Of a stretch of DNA of 64,000 nt, positions 27,270 to 36,342 are shown one piece after another. Position numbers and translations under genes: made by a program. The stretch comes from CAYGTS01 sp964352905 (GTDB lineage Bacteria > Pseudomonadota > Gammaproteobacteria > JAHCLG01). The DNA lies in the NCBI GenBank assembly GCA_964352905.1, contig CAYGTS010000001.1, forward strand, positions 1 through 64,000, written 5' to 3'. The number at the start of each line of letters is the position of its first letter. The stretch's first letter is position 1. The notes below the pieces were generated by a model. It had not been told where the DNA came from, ran no database searches, and saw nothing but the letters and a program-made list of their open reading frames with translations.

Positions 27270-27959
27270 TTAATTTCCTAACCCATGAAAGTAAGGCCCT
27301 TTAATGAGTAAATCATCATTAAAGCACCACTCAGGATGAATTAAGACTTGAAATTTTGAATGCTTATCTAAATTTTCTTGCAAGTGACCTTCTCTCCAAA
27401 TACCATTTGAATCAGAAAGATATTTCATGTCAGAAAAATATTGAGGATCCATTGTGAAAAATTTAAAACCAACTTGGTAAGGATCATAAAACTCATGATA
27501 GTAAGGTGTACCGTGAATAGTATGGCTAACATCACGATGTTCTGATGCTGTTAAGATAGGGCGCTCTAGCACTGCTTCCAAAATAGCTTTTTCTTTTTTT
27601 AATATTGCTTGTGGATCGTTTAAATTATGTGCTCTTGCAAATGTCATTGCCTCAAAATGTAAACCAATTTCGTGATTTAACGCTTGTAGATCTTTGAGTA
27701 GCTGATAAACATAGTGACTAAAAATATTATATTCATGCGCATGGACACGAAAAAGGTAAGTTGCGGTAATGCCCTTTTTTGATTCAATTTCAGCTAATTG
27801 CATAAGACCATTTAAATTGTAGTCAATGTCATGTCTCATGATAATTGTTTTCTCGTAGGAGCTATCATAGTCCTGAAATGAGCTGACTCTAAAGCCTTTT
27901 TCTAATGCCTGGTCGAGTGTATAGTCATAAAATTCATAGCTAAATTTGTTTTTAGACAT
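27270..27959 (-). CDS. Polysaccharide deacetylase-like protein (second copy)
   Basis: 229 residues, no signal peptide. IIMRHDIDYNLNG gives the double-aspartate metal motif seen in this NodB subfamily. Later blocks are TYLFRVHAHEYN, HEIGLHFEAMTF and ASEHRDVSH, with LIHPEW near the end. The pattern fits cytosolic deacetylase-like proteins common in O-antigen loci. Together with the 22808..23542 deacetylase it provides a second possible N-deacetylation step. AAGGA lies nine bases before the ATG. About 90 non-coding bases separate it from the gene at 28052. Confidence 0.72.
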   Translation of the reverse strand: MSKNKFSYEFYDYTLDQALEKGFRVSSFQDYDSSYEKTIIMRHDIDYNLNGLMQLAEIESKKGITATYLFRVHAHEYNIFSHYVYQLLKDLQALNHEIGLHFEAMTFARAHNLNDPQAILKKEKAILEAVLERPILTASEHRDVSHTIHGTPYYHEFYDPYQVGFKFFTMDPQYFSDMKYLSDSNGIWREGHLQENLDKHSKFQVLIHPEWCFNDDLLIKGPYFHGLGN

Positions 27960-28051
27960 TTCAAATTATCCTTTGATTTATTAGGGGCTATTTGTAATTC
28001 TACTTTGCTGAAGCAGAGCGAATTGTAAACAGACCCTAAGTTATATGGGGT

Positions 28052-29137
28052 TTATCTAATTGGATAAAACTGCTGGACTTCTCGAGCAATTTGATCAGGA
28101 TTATGCCACTTCTTAACATATGCTACTGATTTTAGTGAATGCTCAATTAAACTATTTCTATTTTCTAAAATTTTTCTTAGCACTTCTGTCAATGTTTCTG
28201 GATCGGCATTAATAATCGGTAAATCTGCTTTCATTTCTTGCGGTATATAGTGTAAATCGTCTTCTCTAATATAACAAACAACTGGCTTTCCCATTGCCAT
28301 AAGTTCAACAGCAAAGGCGCCATACCAACCATATAACATTTGGTCAATGGCTAAATCTGCTGACGCATAAATTTGCATCGCTTCAGCATGTGTTTTATTT
28401 TGTACCAAAGTAAACTCAAATTCATGCTCATCTTTTAATTTACTGATGGCTGCTAAAATATATTTTGTCCCTTTGGTTGAAGCATCACTCGGCGCATGAA
28501 CTATGGTCAGCTTGCCTTGTGTCCGCGGTGGAACTACCGTGATATTGTTAACATCGACTGAACAGTAAGGTAGAAATGATCCTTTTTTGACAAACCTGCC
28601 TAACTCTGGATTTAAATAAAAAACATGATCCATTAATGGTAATATTTTTTCGATGAGGAATTTTCTATCATGATCATAATTATCAATACAGTTTTGATAA
28701 GCATTACACTCCCCCTTACGGCAGGGTGTATAGGCATTATTCTGATCAGATTGATGCGCCAATCTTACATCACAACCTTGCAAGGTCATAACAAGACCTT
28801 TTTTTAAAAATTTTGCTAGTTTGAGATCACTATACCAAAATTTATTTCTTGTGCCTAAGTCATCCCAACAGAAAAAACTACGTCCAAAATAATAATGGAG
28901 CACATTAGCTGAAAAAACATAATATAGTGATTTAAAAACTCGCCTTAGTTTATCTTGTAAACTCCCCAATTTTTTCTCTATGCGTAAAACTTCATCGACT
29001 GGATAGTTTACCCAAGTATTGTAATTGACAATGACTTGGCTATTCAATCCTAATTTTTTTTCACTGCAAGCAAGCGCATACGGTTGATTACCAATATTAA
29101 CCGGTGCATGTACTATTTTTTTTTTCTTTAGCTTCAT
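28052..29137 (-). CDS. GT-B glycosyltransferase with Cys cluster (locus paralog family)
   Basis: 361 residues, close in length and layout to the 18933..20012 product. It opens KIVHAPVNIGNQPYALACSE. LQGCDVRLAHQ is followed by C-x4-C-x5-C (CRKGECNAYQNC). The catalytic half has LTIVHAPSDASTKGTKYI, KTHAEAMQIYASADLAIDQM and GWYGAFAVELMAMGKPVV. The two are clearly paralogs and probably transfer related sugars. No membrane segment is seen, although FYWSDL-type aromatic patches may bind membranes. A run of T precedes the ATG and there is no good ribosome site, so translation may depend on coupling to the fusion gene eight bases upstream. Confidence 0.82.
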   Translation of the reverse strand: MKLKKKKIVHAPVNIGNQPYALACSEKKLGLNSQVIVNYNTWVNYPVDEVLRIEKKLGSLQDKLRRVFKSLYYVFSANVLHYYFGRSFFCWDDLGTRNKFWYSDLKLAKFLKKGLVMTLQGCDVRLAHQSDQNNAYTPCRKGECNAYQNCIDNYDHDRKFLIEKILPLMDHVFYLNPELGRFVKKGSFLPYCSVDVNNITVVPPRTQGKLTIVHAPSDASTKGTKYILAAISKLKDEHEFEFTLVQNKTHAEAMQIYASADLAIDQMLYGWYGAFAVELMAMGKPVVCYIREDDLHYIPQEMKADLPIINADPETLTEVLRKILENRNSLIEHSLKSVAYVKKWHNPDQIAREVQQFYPIR

Positions 29138-29144
29138 AAAAAAA

Positions 29145-31676
29145 TTACTCTGCTATCACAATATCTGAAACTTCTTTAGTTTTATGCTCTGTTATCAAGC
29201 TTGCTGCTGATTTGTCACTGTTGATCTTTAAGCCACCCAATCGTTGATATTCATTTAACATGATCGCCATGGCATTTCCCCAATTATATTGTTTAATGAT
29301 GCTATGGTAGCCATTTAACCCAAGCTGTTTAGCTAATGCAGGATTGTCTCCTAACGTTTTTAATGCTCTAGCGATATCTTTGGGTTTGTCAGGATCAAAT
29401 GTAACGCCATTTTTTTCACGCTCAATGTGGTTGCTTACATCTGGAAAATTAGAAACTGCGACGGGTAATTTAGCTAAGCTATATTCAAAAAATTTATTCG
29501 GATAAAACCAGTAAAAATTCTTACATAAATTTCGTAACATAACAATCCCGCAATCAGCACCCGCCATTGCTTGTACTACTTCATCTCGCCCAACTGCAGG
29601 CAAGATAAAAATCCTATCGGCTACTTTATATTTTTTTGCTGTTTTAATCAGTGGTTGACTATATTGCTCAATGCTAGGTCCTCTGATTACAAGAACATAA
29701 TTTTTAGGTAGGTATTTATGAGCCTTAATAACATTTTCAATATTTCTTGCAGGCCCAACACCACCAATATAGGTGGTAACAAAAATATCTTCTGCTAATC
29801 CCAATTCTTCTTTAATATCTTTGATCTTCTTATTGCTTTCAGATATTAGCGCTTTAACATCAGGATAGTTTGCAAGCAATAAGGGTCTTCTCCCAAAGTA
29901 TTGTTCATACTCATTCACAATTGAATGACTAACGGTATAAAAACTAGCAACTTCTTTTAAGATATGTTTTTCTAACGCTTTTGAAAAATTTCGAAGATAA
30001 CTTGGCATGCGCACATAGCGCGAACCACTCCAAATTACATTATCCGCCCATAATTCATGCGCATCATAAATTAGTGGGACATTTTTTAACTTTGCAAGTT
30101 CCCACGCTACAAGCAAAGTGGATAGATCGTTAGCATGAATAAAATCAAACTGTAGCTTTACAGCTTCATCACAAAAACGGGATTGATAAAAATCTATTAA
30201 ATTACAATCTTTGTGATCAAAATGAACTTTGAGATAGTAGACACGCTCTGAAACTCGGATTTCTTTCAGTGCAGGTTGGTTTGAATCGGTGCTAAGGCAC
30301 ATGATATTAACAACATAACCTTGTTCTGCTAATGATTTAGCGACTTTATTAATTCTAGGATCAATTTCAATTTGGCTGGTTGTTAACATTAAGATAATAT
30401 TATTTTTATTAATGTAGTTACTAGTATTCAGCCTTAGCGCCGCAATCTCGTCAAATTTATTCTTTATTATAGTAAGTTTACGCTTCTTTCTAATATAGTT
30501 GCGACTACGCCTCGCTACTTTTGCAAGCATTTTACGTAAAGAAAAAGCCACATTTAAAAATGGCCCCGAATAGAGCTTGTCTCGTAAAATATCAATGGTT
30601 ACTCTGTTTAAATATTCAATTTCATTGAGTTGCTTTTTTATCTTTTCATAGCTATAATTAACTAAAATTTCATCCTCGTTATGTTCACCGATACTTTGAG
30701 CGCGATAAGGTGATGGAACACAAATATTTTCATTTTCTTCATCGTCAATATATGCTGTTGATTGTAGATTTTCTAATTTTTTAAATACCATAAAATCGTT
30801 AAATGTCCCCAATTCTGGGTATCTGACTTTATAACATGCCGTATTTAAAAAACCATTTTTAACAAATGCTTTAATAAAACTTTCTTGTTCAAAATGCCTT
30901 AAATGAAACTTATCAACGAGTAGCCTACTATATCGAGTAGGATTTTCTTCAAAATATTTTAACTTTTGCTCATATTGTTTTTTATTAACAATAAAATTCT
31001 CTAGCGCTTTTTCTTTTGAGGTATATTTTTCAAAAACTCTACGTGGTAGCAATTGCTCAATAACAGGTTTCCCCATCATGTCTTTATTTTTAGTAAACTC
31101 AACCCAGTTATAAACCACCCCACTCGGTTTCAATATGCGAAGACATTCTCTAATTGAATTTTCTACATCGATAACATGGTCAAAGGACGTAATAAAAACT
31201 ACCACGTCAAATGTTTCATCGGGATAGGGTAGAGCTTCTGCAATGCCACCTACAAAATTATAGGCAAGCTCACTATCTGGATTCATAGGATCTAAGCATA
31301 TAATCTCTTTGGCTTGACTGCGGGTAATATATTCTGGCTCATTAAATACACCAGATCCTATATCTAAAACAATTTTATCTTTTAAATCCATTAATGACAT
31401 AACTTGTTGAACATCTTGTCTTTCTATTAAGGAATTACTTGTAGCCGTTTTATCCTTATATTCAGATAGCGCATTGAGCTGTGAAACATGCCAAGCGCCA
31501 AAATAGTCATTCTGCAATGCAAGAAAATTTCGAATATCAATCAGCATCTTGCAGCCATAAATAACGGGATAGACACCCGCACAAGAAGTGCAAACAAGAT
31601 ACTCTTGCTGTTCAAGTGTTGCGTTTTCAAAATTTTCCTTTAAACAAGTAGGACAAACCACTGTAGTTGCATTCAT
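29145..31676 (-). CDS. Fusion: zinc ribbon + SAM methyltransferase + GT4 glycosyltransferase
   Basis: 843 residues in three parts. Residues 8-32 form a Trm112-like zinc ribbon (CPTC at 8-11, CTSC at 29-32). Residues about 95-300 are a class I methyltransferase with SAM motif VLDIGSGVFNEPEY and the later DVVVFITSFDHVID and LRILKPSGVVYNW. After a helical linker, residues about 430-815 form a GT4 enzyme with DFIHANDLSTLLVAW, YDAHELWADN, TYIGGVGPARNIENV and PNKFFEYSLAKLPVAVS. In ABC-transporter-dependent O antigens such as E. coli O9a, a methylating enzyme caps the chain and sets its length; this fusion is a candidate for that job. GAGG lies seven bases before the ATG. Confidence 0.85.
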   Translation of the reverse strand: MNATTVVCPTCLKENFENATLEQQEYLVCTSCAGVYPVIYGCKMLIDIRNFLALQNDYFGAWHVSQLNALSEYKDKTATSNSLIERQDVQQVMSLMDLKDKIVLDIGSGVFNEPEYITRSQAKEIICLDPMNPDSELAYNFVGGIAEALPYPDETFDVVVFITSFDHVIDVENSIRECLRILKPSGVVYNWVEFTKNKDMMGKPVIEQLLPRRVFEKYTSKEKALENFIVNKKQYEQKLKYFEENPTRYSRLLVDKFHLRHFEQESFIKAFVKNGFLNTACYKVRYPELGTFNDFMVFKKLENLQSTAYIDDEENENICVPSPYRAQSIGEHNEDEILVNYSYEKIKKQLNEIEYLNRVTIDILRDKLYSGPFLNVAFSLRKMLAKVARRSRNYIRKKRKLTIIKNKFDEIAALRLNTSNYINKNNIILMLTTSQIEIDPRINKVAKSLAEQGYVVNIMCLSTDSNQPALKEIRVSERVYYLKVHFDHKDCNLIDFYQSRFCDEAVKLQFDFIHANDLSTLLVAWELAKLKNVPLIYDAHELWADNVIWSGSRYVRMPSYLRNFSKALEKHILKEVASFYTVSHSIVNEYEQYFGRRPLLLANYPDVKALISESNKKIKDIKEELGLAEDIFVTTYIGGVGPARNIENVIKAHKYLPKNYVLVIRGPSIEQYSQPLIKTAKKYKVADRIFILPAVGRDEVVQAMAGADCGIVMLRNLCKNFYWFYPNKFFEYSLAKLPVAVSNFPDVSNHIEREKNGVTFDPDKPKDIARALKTLGDNPALAKQLGLNGYHSIIKQYNWGNAMAIMLNEYQRLGGLKINSDKSAASLITEHKTKEVSDIVIAE

Positions 31677-31711
31677 TAATAAACCTCTTTTGAATCAAGT
31701 AGTGATATAAA

Positions 31712-32542
31712 TTACAAGACATTACCAACATACGACTTGAATTTTTGAAAAACGGAATACCCAATAGAATAAAATAAAACACTTAGGCTTAAGTAAATAA
31801 CCCAGACCCATAAATGCTGAATCCTGCCAAAATAAAGTGCATCTTGATAACACCAAATCATGTAACTCACTGGATTTATGTATAAAATTGGCTTAAAAAC
31901 ACTTGGCACCCACTGTGGTAAATAAACCACTGGGACAAGGTAGATGCCCACAATGCTATAAACTGTAATAACATCCTTCACATCTCTGATAAATGGCGTA
32001 GCGATCGAAAGGAAATATCCAACTCCTAATGTAAATAAAAATTGTGATAGTAAAAGTATTGGTAATAATGTATAGGTTAGCGGTACTGTATGATAATTAA
32101 TTAATACATAGAGTAACAGAATGGCAAGTGAAATAAACTGTCCAAAAAAGCTAGAAAGAACCATTTTAATGGGCAATACTTCAATGGGAAAAACCACTTG
32201 CTTAACTAAATTGCTCTCGCTAATCAGCGCAACACTGGTTTTTACCAGCGCCATTTGAAATCCCAACCAAGGAACCAAACCCGACAGAATATAAGAAGTA
32301 TAATCCAGTGGCATCTCAAGTGTACCACCCACCTTACTGTGGAAAATAAAGGCAAAAATAAAGATATAAACCCCAATAAACATTAACGGGTGGATAATAG
32401 ACCACAACAGCCCTAAAACTTGCCCTGCATATTGATCGGATAAATCTTTTTTGGTCATATCAAGAATTAATGCTCGATTGAATTTAAAGATTTTGAAACT
32501 GCTTTTCCAAGTAATAAATTGATTTTTAATGTAAACTACCAT
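31712..32542 (-). CDS. wzm: Polysaccharide ABC exporter, permease subunit (Wzm)
   Basis: Inner-membrane half of the ABC-2 exporter that moves finished O polysaccharide on its lipid carrier to the periplasmic side. The 276 residues have six hydrophobic spans and the family landmarks DMTKKDLSDQYAGQVLGLLW near the start, LVPWLGFQMAL, and FIRDVKDVITVYSIVGIYLVPVVY. I use ATG 32542, with AGGG six bases upstream; a TTG two codons earlier is less likely. A strong promoter lies at 32598..32625. The partner ATPase Wzt is not adjacent but two genes upstream, beyond a 698-residue glycosyltransferase, which is unusual. Confidence 0.92.
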   Translation of the reverse strand: MVVYIKNQFITWKSSFKIFKFNRALILDMTKKDLSDQYAGQVLGLLWSIIHPLMFIGVYIFIFAFIFHSKVGGTLEMPLDYTSYILSGLVPWLGFQMALVKTSVALISESNLVKQVVFPIEVLPIKMVLSSFFGQFISLAILLLYVLINYHTVPLTYTLLPILLLSQFLFTLGVGYFLSIATPFIRDVKDVITVYSIVGIYLVPVVYLPQWVPSVFKPILYINPVSYMIWCYQDALYFGRIQHLWVWVIYLSLSVLFYSIGYSVFQKFKSYVGNVL

Positions 32543-32597
32543 TCTCAACCCTATATTTTAAGCATTTTGTGCATATATTTAAAAGCCATATTGTGTG

Positions 32598-32625
32598 ATT
32601 ATATGCTACTCTTGTTCTAATTCAA
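32598..32625 (-). promoter_or_regulatory. Sigma-70-like promoter for wzm and downstream genes
   Basis: On the minus strand TTGAAT (32620-32625), a 16-base spacer and a perfect TATAAT (32598-32603) sit about 55 bases before the wzm ATG, in the 178-base gap behind the glycosyltransferase gene. It would allow the distal half of the locus to be transcribed separately. Confidence 0.65.
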
Positions 32626-32726
32626 AGAAACTCTACGGGCTCAATACAATTTAATCTTATACAGTACCAGCTCACTGAATATTACTAGGCTTAATAAACT
32701 ACGCCCTGCCTATTTCAACCTCAAAT

Positions 32727-34823
32727 TTAAAGTGGCATATTTCCTCTTAGAAAATTTTTTATCCTTGCTCGTTTTAACTCTGATTTCATTTTTAAGCAGT
32801 TTGTGACTAATTTCTTATTTCTGCTCGTATTGCCAATGAACTGCATACCTTCAACTACGTAATAGTATTCATCCATTTTGAAATCGCAGCCTAGAAAATC
32901 AAGGGGTAAAATATTAAAAATATTATTTTGGCTGCTTAATAGGTCAGCAACTTTGTCCTTATAGCCTTCAAATTCTTCTATTTCTTCAATATGATTACAC
33001 TCATATAAACCAAAATAATTAGTCATAACGTTTATTACATCAGTGTTTTTATTTCCAAATTTTTCTCGCCCTGAATTAATTAAAAAATCTGCCAACACGG
33101 TTGCTTTAGTGAAATATTTTTTATCATTAGAGAGCTGATAGGCACGTAAAAAAGCCGAAATACTTAAGGAATGATATGCATTAATAAAGCTTGGGAATTC
33201 GACTAAGCTAGTATCAATGCTAGGAAGTTGTTTATTCTCTGAAAAATCAAATTCGCTTAGCCAATCAACTTGTTGCCAAAATTTATCACCGTATTGATCG
33301 TTAGAACATTGTTGCTGCAAAGAAAAAAGCGCAATGGCATAAAAAGCAATTGCTCCAGGGTGATGGATAAACACTTTATTAACAGATATTTGTAATACTT
33401 CATTTTCATGTGTTGGCCTACCAAATTGTCCCCAAGCTATTCTAGCTAAAAGTAATTCATAGTTTGCAGTTACCGGGTATTGTGAAATTGGTGTTTGCAA
33501 GTGTGAAGACCTATAAAATATTTCACCGTGTTTATATTCACGATATTTGTTTAAAATAGTTTTAGCTAATCTGTTATTTTTCCAAACGCGATCATGTAAT
33601 TGTTGATAACTAGTTGCACAGGCTTCATATGACCAAAACTGCTCTACATGTTGCCGCCCTTTTTTACCTAATTCATCGCGTAAATCTTTATTTATGACAA
33701 GCTCTCGCAAAATATTTTCCATCGTATCTGGATTTACGTTAACGGCAGCCCAACTTGATGCATGTTTGAAATATAGTTCGGGATCCCTGACATTTGTTAA
33801 GACAGGTTTAGCTAAGGCCATGCCCTCAATCTCGGTAAAACCTGGCCATCCTAAAATGCATTGTGCAAATATAATATCAGCATTTGCATAACGTTGTTTT
33901 GCCTCACTATTAGGCACACGTTCAATAATATCTAATTTTAATTTATGCCCCTCGTCTATTAACTTTTTCACAGTTGCTTCTATGAAACGCGTCCCTTTAA
34001 AATAACGGTGATTAGGAGAGTGCGCTATAATAACTTCGTTATGATAGTTATGCTGTTTTTCAAACTTCAAATTACTAAGATCAATAGGCCAATAAAAGAA
34101 ATGTGGATTACTGCCAAATATGTAATCATGCATATCCCCCATTGCCAATAATTCATTACACCATTCTCTATAATATTTTGCTCTTTTAGCACCTAAATTA
34201 TCATCACAAACACATTGCCTGCCATCCGGGCACTCATTACATAAATTCCAAGGTTGCCACATTTCATTACGACGTTTTGTACGAACATCTGCTCCATAAG
34301 CAGAGGCAATAATTCGCTTACCGGCTAAACGTAATAAGATAAATTCTATCCATTTTGCTTTGGGATTAATTCCCATGCCGTACCATAAACCACCATCATA
34401 GTAAAAGTGATAGATATCAAATTTTAGGAAAGACCAAATAAAAAGTAGGCTTGGTATCCATTGTGACATTGCAGGATTTTCTAAAACAGGTTTTAAATTA
34501 TAATCAAATGCATCTGTAATAAAATAAGTGGTATAAACCAATGTTTTACTTTTATAGCCTAGCTTATTTAATAACTTTGAACTTTCCACAATATTAAGAA
34601 TGGGAGTCGGTGCCCAAATAATGCTTGGCTTTAAAAAGAAGAGTTTCTTAAAAATAATTCTTATCCATGAAATGAGACAAAGAATAGGATATAACACAAG
34701 AACTAAAATAAATGAAAATTTTTTACAACGATAGGCTTCTCTAATACTCAGTCGATACAATACACTATCTTTTTTAAAACTGTTTGTTGACCAATTAATT
34801 AAGCGTTCTGGAAATGATTTCAT
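32727..34823 (-). CDS. Large GT-B glycosyltransferase with Cys cluster and extra C-terminal helical domain
   Basis: About 698 residues. A hydrophobic segment (SFILVLVLYPILCLISWI, about 38-55) precedes the GT domain. The family signature is YGADVRTKRRN followed by C-x2-C-x5-C-x-C (CNECPDGRQCVC), then IIAHSPNHRYFKGTRFIE, ERVPNSEAKQRYANADI and GWPGFTEIEGMALAKPVL. Residues about 430-698 form an added helical domain that I cannot assign; alpha/alpha-barrel sugar-processing domains have similar texture. It lies between wzt and wzm, so it is likely devoted to the exported polymer. ATG 34823 is chosen over a TTG four codons upstream; neither has an ideal ribosome site. Confidence 0.78.
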   Translation of the reverse strand: MKSFPERLINWSTNSFKKDSVLYRLSIREAYRCKKFSFILVLVLYPILCLISWIRIIFKKLFFLKPSIIWAPTPILNIVESSKLLNKLGYKSKTLVYTTYFITDAFDYNLKPVLENPAMSQWIPSLLFIWSFLKFDIYHFYYDGGLWYGMGINPKAKWIEFILLRLAGKRIIASAYGADVRTKRRNEMWQPWNLCNECPDGRQCVCDDNLGAKRAKYYREWCNELLAMGDMHDYIFGSNPHFFYWPIDLSNLKFEKQHNYHNEVIIAHSPNHRYFKGTRFIEATVKKLIDEGHKLKLDIIERVPNSEAKQRYANADIIFAQCILGWPGFTEIEGMALAKPVLTNVRDPELYFKHASSWAAVNVNPDTMENILRELVINKDLRDELGKKGRQHVEQFWSYEACATSYQQLHDRVWKNNRLAKTILNKYREYKHGEIFYRSSHLQTPISQYPVTANYELLLARIAWGQFGRPTHENEVLQISVNKVFIHHPGAIAFYAIALFSLQQQCSNDQYGDKFWQQVDWLSEFDFSENKQLPSIDTSLVEFPSFINAYHSLSISAFLRAYQLSNDKKYFTKATVLADFLINSGREKFGNKNTDVINVMTNYFGLYECNHIEEIEEFEGYKDKVADLLSSQNNIFNILPLDFLGCDFKMDEYYYVVEGMQFIGNTSRNKKLVTNCLKMKSELKRARIKNFLRGNMPL

Positions 34824-34841
34824 TGATAGTTTCAAACCTAT

Positions 34842-36116
34842 TTATGCTATTTCTTTTAGCTCATCTTTTATATTCATAATAGGCTCTGCCATAGTTAATA
34901 TTTGGATAGGCTGATCAAAACAAGTTGATAAAGTACGCCCTTTTCTTTGTACTGCAATTCGATGTGTTTTCTCCCATAATGTCATGGGATCGGTATAAAA
35001 CGCGCTTTCCGCCTTTGTTTTTCTTTTTTCAAAAAGCGCAAAAGAAAGATCAAAACTACCATCTCCTAGCAGTAAGTCGTTAATTTGAAGTGTAATTTTA
35101 TTCATTCCTTTTTTTAGTATGCCTACATTCATATATTCAGGTTCATGGCTTAACCAACTTGTAACCAATAAACCATCCGTTCTAGTAAATTTTATCCAAA
35201 TAGCCGGATTATCCAACTCACATTCTGCATCAATAGCCATATCAATGATGATTTTATCATGTTGGAAAAAACCATTAGTTACTTTCCCATCCTTATTTTT
35301 AATTATTACTTCTCTGATATAGGCTGGTCCTGAATTGGCTATTGTTCCCTTTTCTTGCTGTTGTTCAATATGCTGTGATGAGATTTCAAGCATATCAATA
35401 TCATAACGCGTACTAACTGTATCAGCATCACCATCATAAAGAATTGCACCATCTTTAAAATAAATACAGCGATTACAAAGCCTTCTCACTAATTCAGTAC
35501 TATGTGTAACAAAAAAAACTGTGGCACCTGATTTACAAATTTCTGTAATTTTCTTAAAGCATTTTGCCACAAATACTGCATCGCCAGCAGCCAAAGCCTC
35601 ATCAACAATAAAAATATCAGGGTTAACGCTAATTGCGACACTAAAGGTAAGTCGTGCCTTCATCCCGCTTGAATAGGTTTTAAATGGTTGATCTATCACG
35701 TGACGTAAATCGCTAAATTCAATAATTTCATCAATTTTTGATTCAACTTCACTACGATTCATACCTAAGCACATACCACCTAGATAAATATTTTCACGAC
35801 CACTATATTCAGGATGAAAACCAGTACCTAACTCCAAGATTGCTGATATATTGCCATTAATCTTGATATTGCCAGATGTTGCATTTAAGGTCCCTGCTAA
35901 AATTTTCAAGAGGGTACTTTTACCCGCACCATTACGACCAATAACACCAACAACTTCGCCTTTGTTTACAGAAAAACTAACCTTTTTCAAGGCCTGAAAT
36001 TCACGGTGGTAACTTCTTCGAGTTATGATAGCCTTGAGAAGATCAGACGGTTTATCGTAAATTTTAAATGTTTTTGATAACTCTCTAACTTCGATGACAA
36101 TATTATCTTTTAGCAT
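34842..36116 (-). CDS. wzt: Polysaccharide ABC exporter, ATPase subunit with carbohydrate-binding C-terminus (Wzt)
   Basis: The ATPase that drives the Wzm channel. Residues about 1-240 are the nucleotide-binding domain with Walker A IGRNGAGKST, signature YSSGMKARL and Walker B IFIVDEAL. Residues about 265-424 form a beta-rich extension (GPAYIREVIIKNKDGK, then DLSFALFEK) like the substrate-recognition domain of E. coli O9a Wzt, which binds the capped non-reducing end of the chain. Length 424 fits that class and not the short KpsT/TagH class. Export should therefore need a terminal modification, for which the methyltransferase fusion is a candidate. AGAGG lies nine bases before the ATG. Confidence 0.93.
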   Translation of the reverse strand: MLKDNIVIEVRELSKTFKIYDKPSDLLKAIITRRSYHREFQALKKVSFSVNKGEVVGVIGRNGAGKSTLLKILAGTLNATSGNIKINGNISAILELGTGFHPEYSGRENIYLGGMCLGMNRSEVESKIDEIIEFSDLRHVIDQPFKTYSSGMKARLTFSVAISVNPDIFIVDEALAAGDAVFVAKCFKKITEICKSGATVFFVTHSTELVRRLCNRCIYFKDGAILYDGDADTVSTRYDIDMLEISSQHIEQQQEKGTIANSGPAYIREVIIKNKDGKVTNGFFQHDKIIIDMAIDAECELDNPAIWIKFTRTDGLLVTSWLSHEPEYMNVGILKKGMNKITLQINDLLLGDGSFDLSFALFEKRKTKAESAFYTDPMTLWEKTHRIAVQRKGRTLSTCFDQPIQILTMAEPIMNIKDELKEIA

Positions 36117-36342
36117 ATTTAAAAACCTCTATTTTTCTATGCAGCATAACTCCGTTCATGGAGTTTTGTTTTCATCTGCTACTCAACGATATTAACAAGT
36201 TGGAATCAGTTTTTTAATAAAATTATTTCTTTTAAAAACAATGCGTTATATGCGAAATTATTTTTAACGTATTGTACATGAAATTATTAACCACCTCAAT
36301 CTATAGCCATCGGTGATCAAGGTGGTGCGCAGCTGTAGAAAG

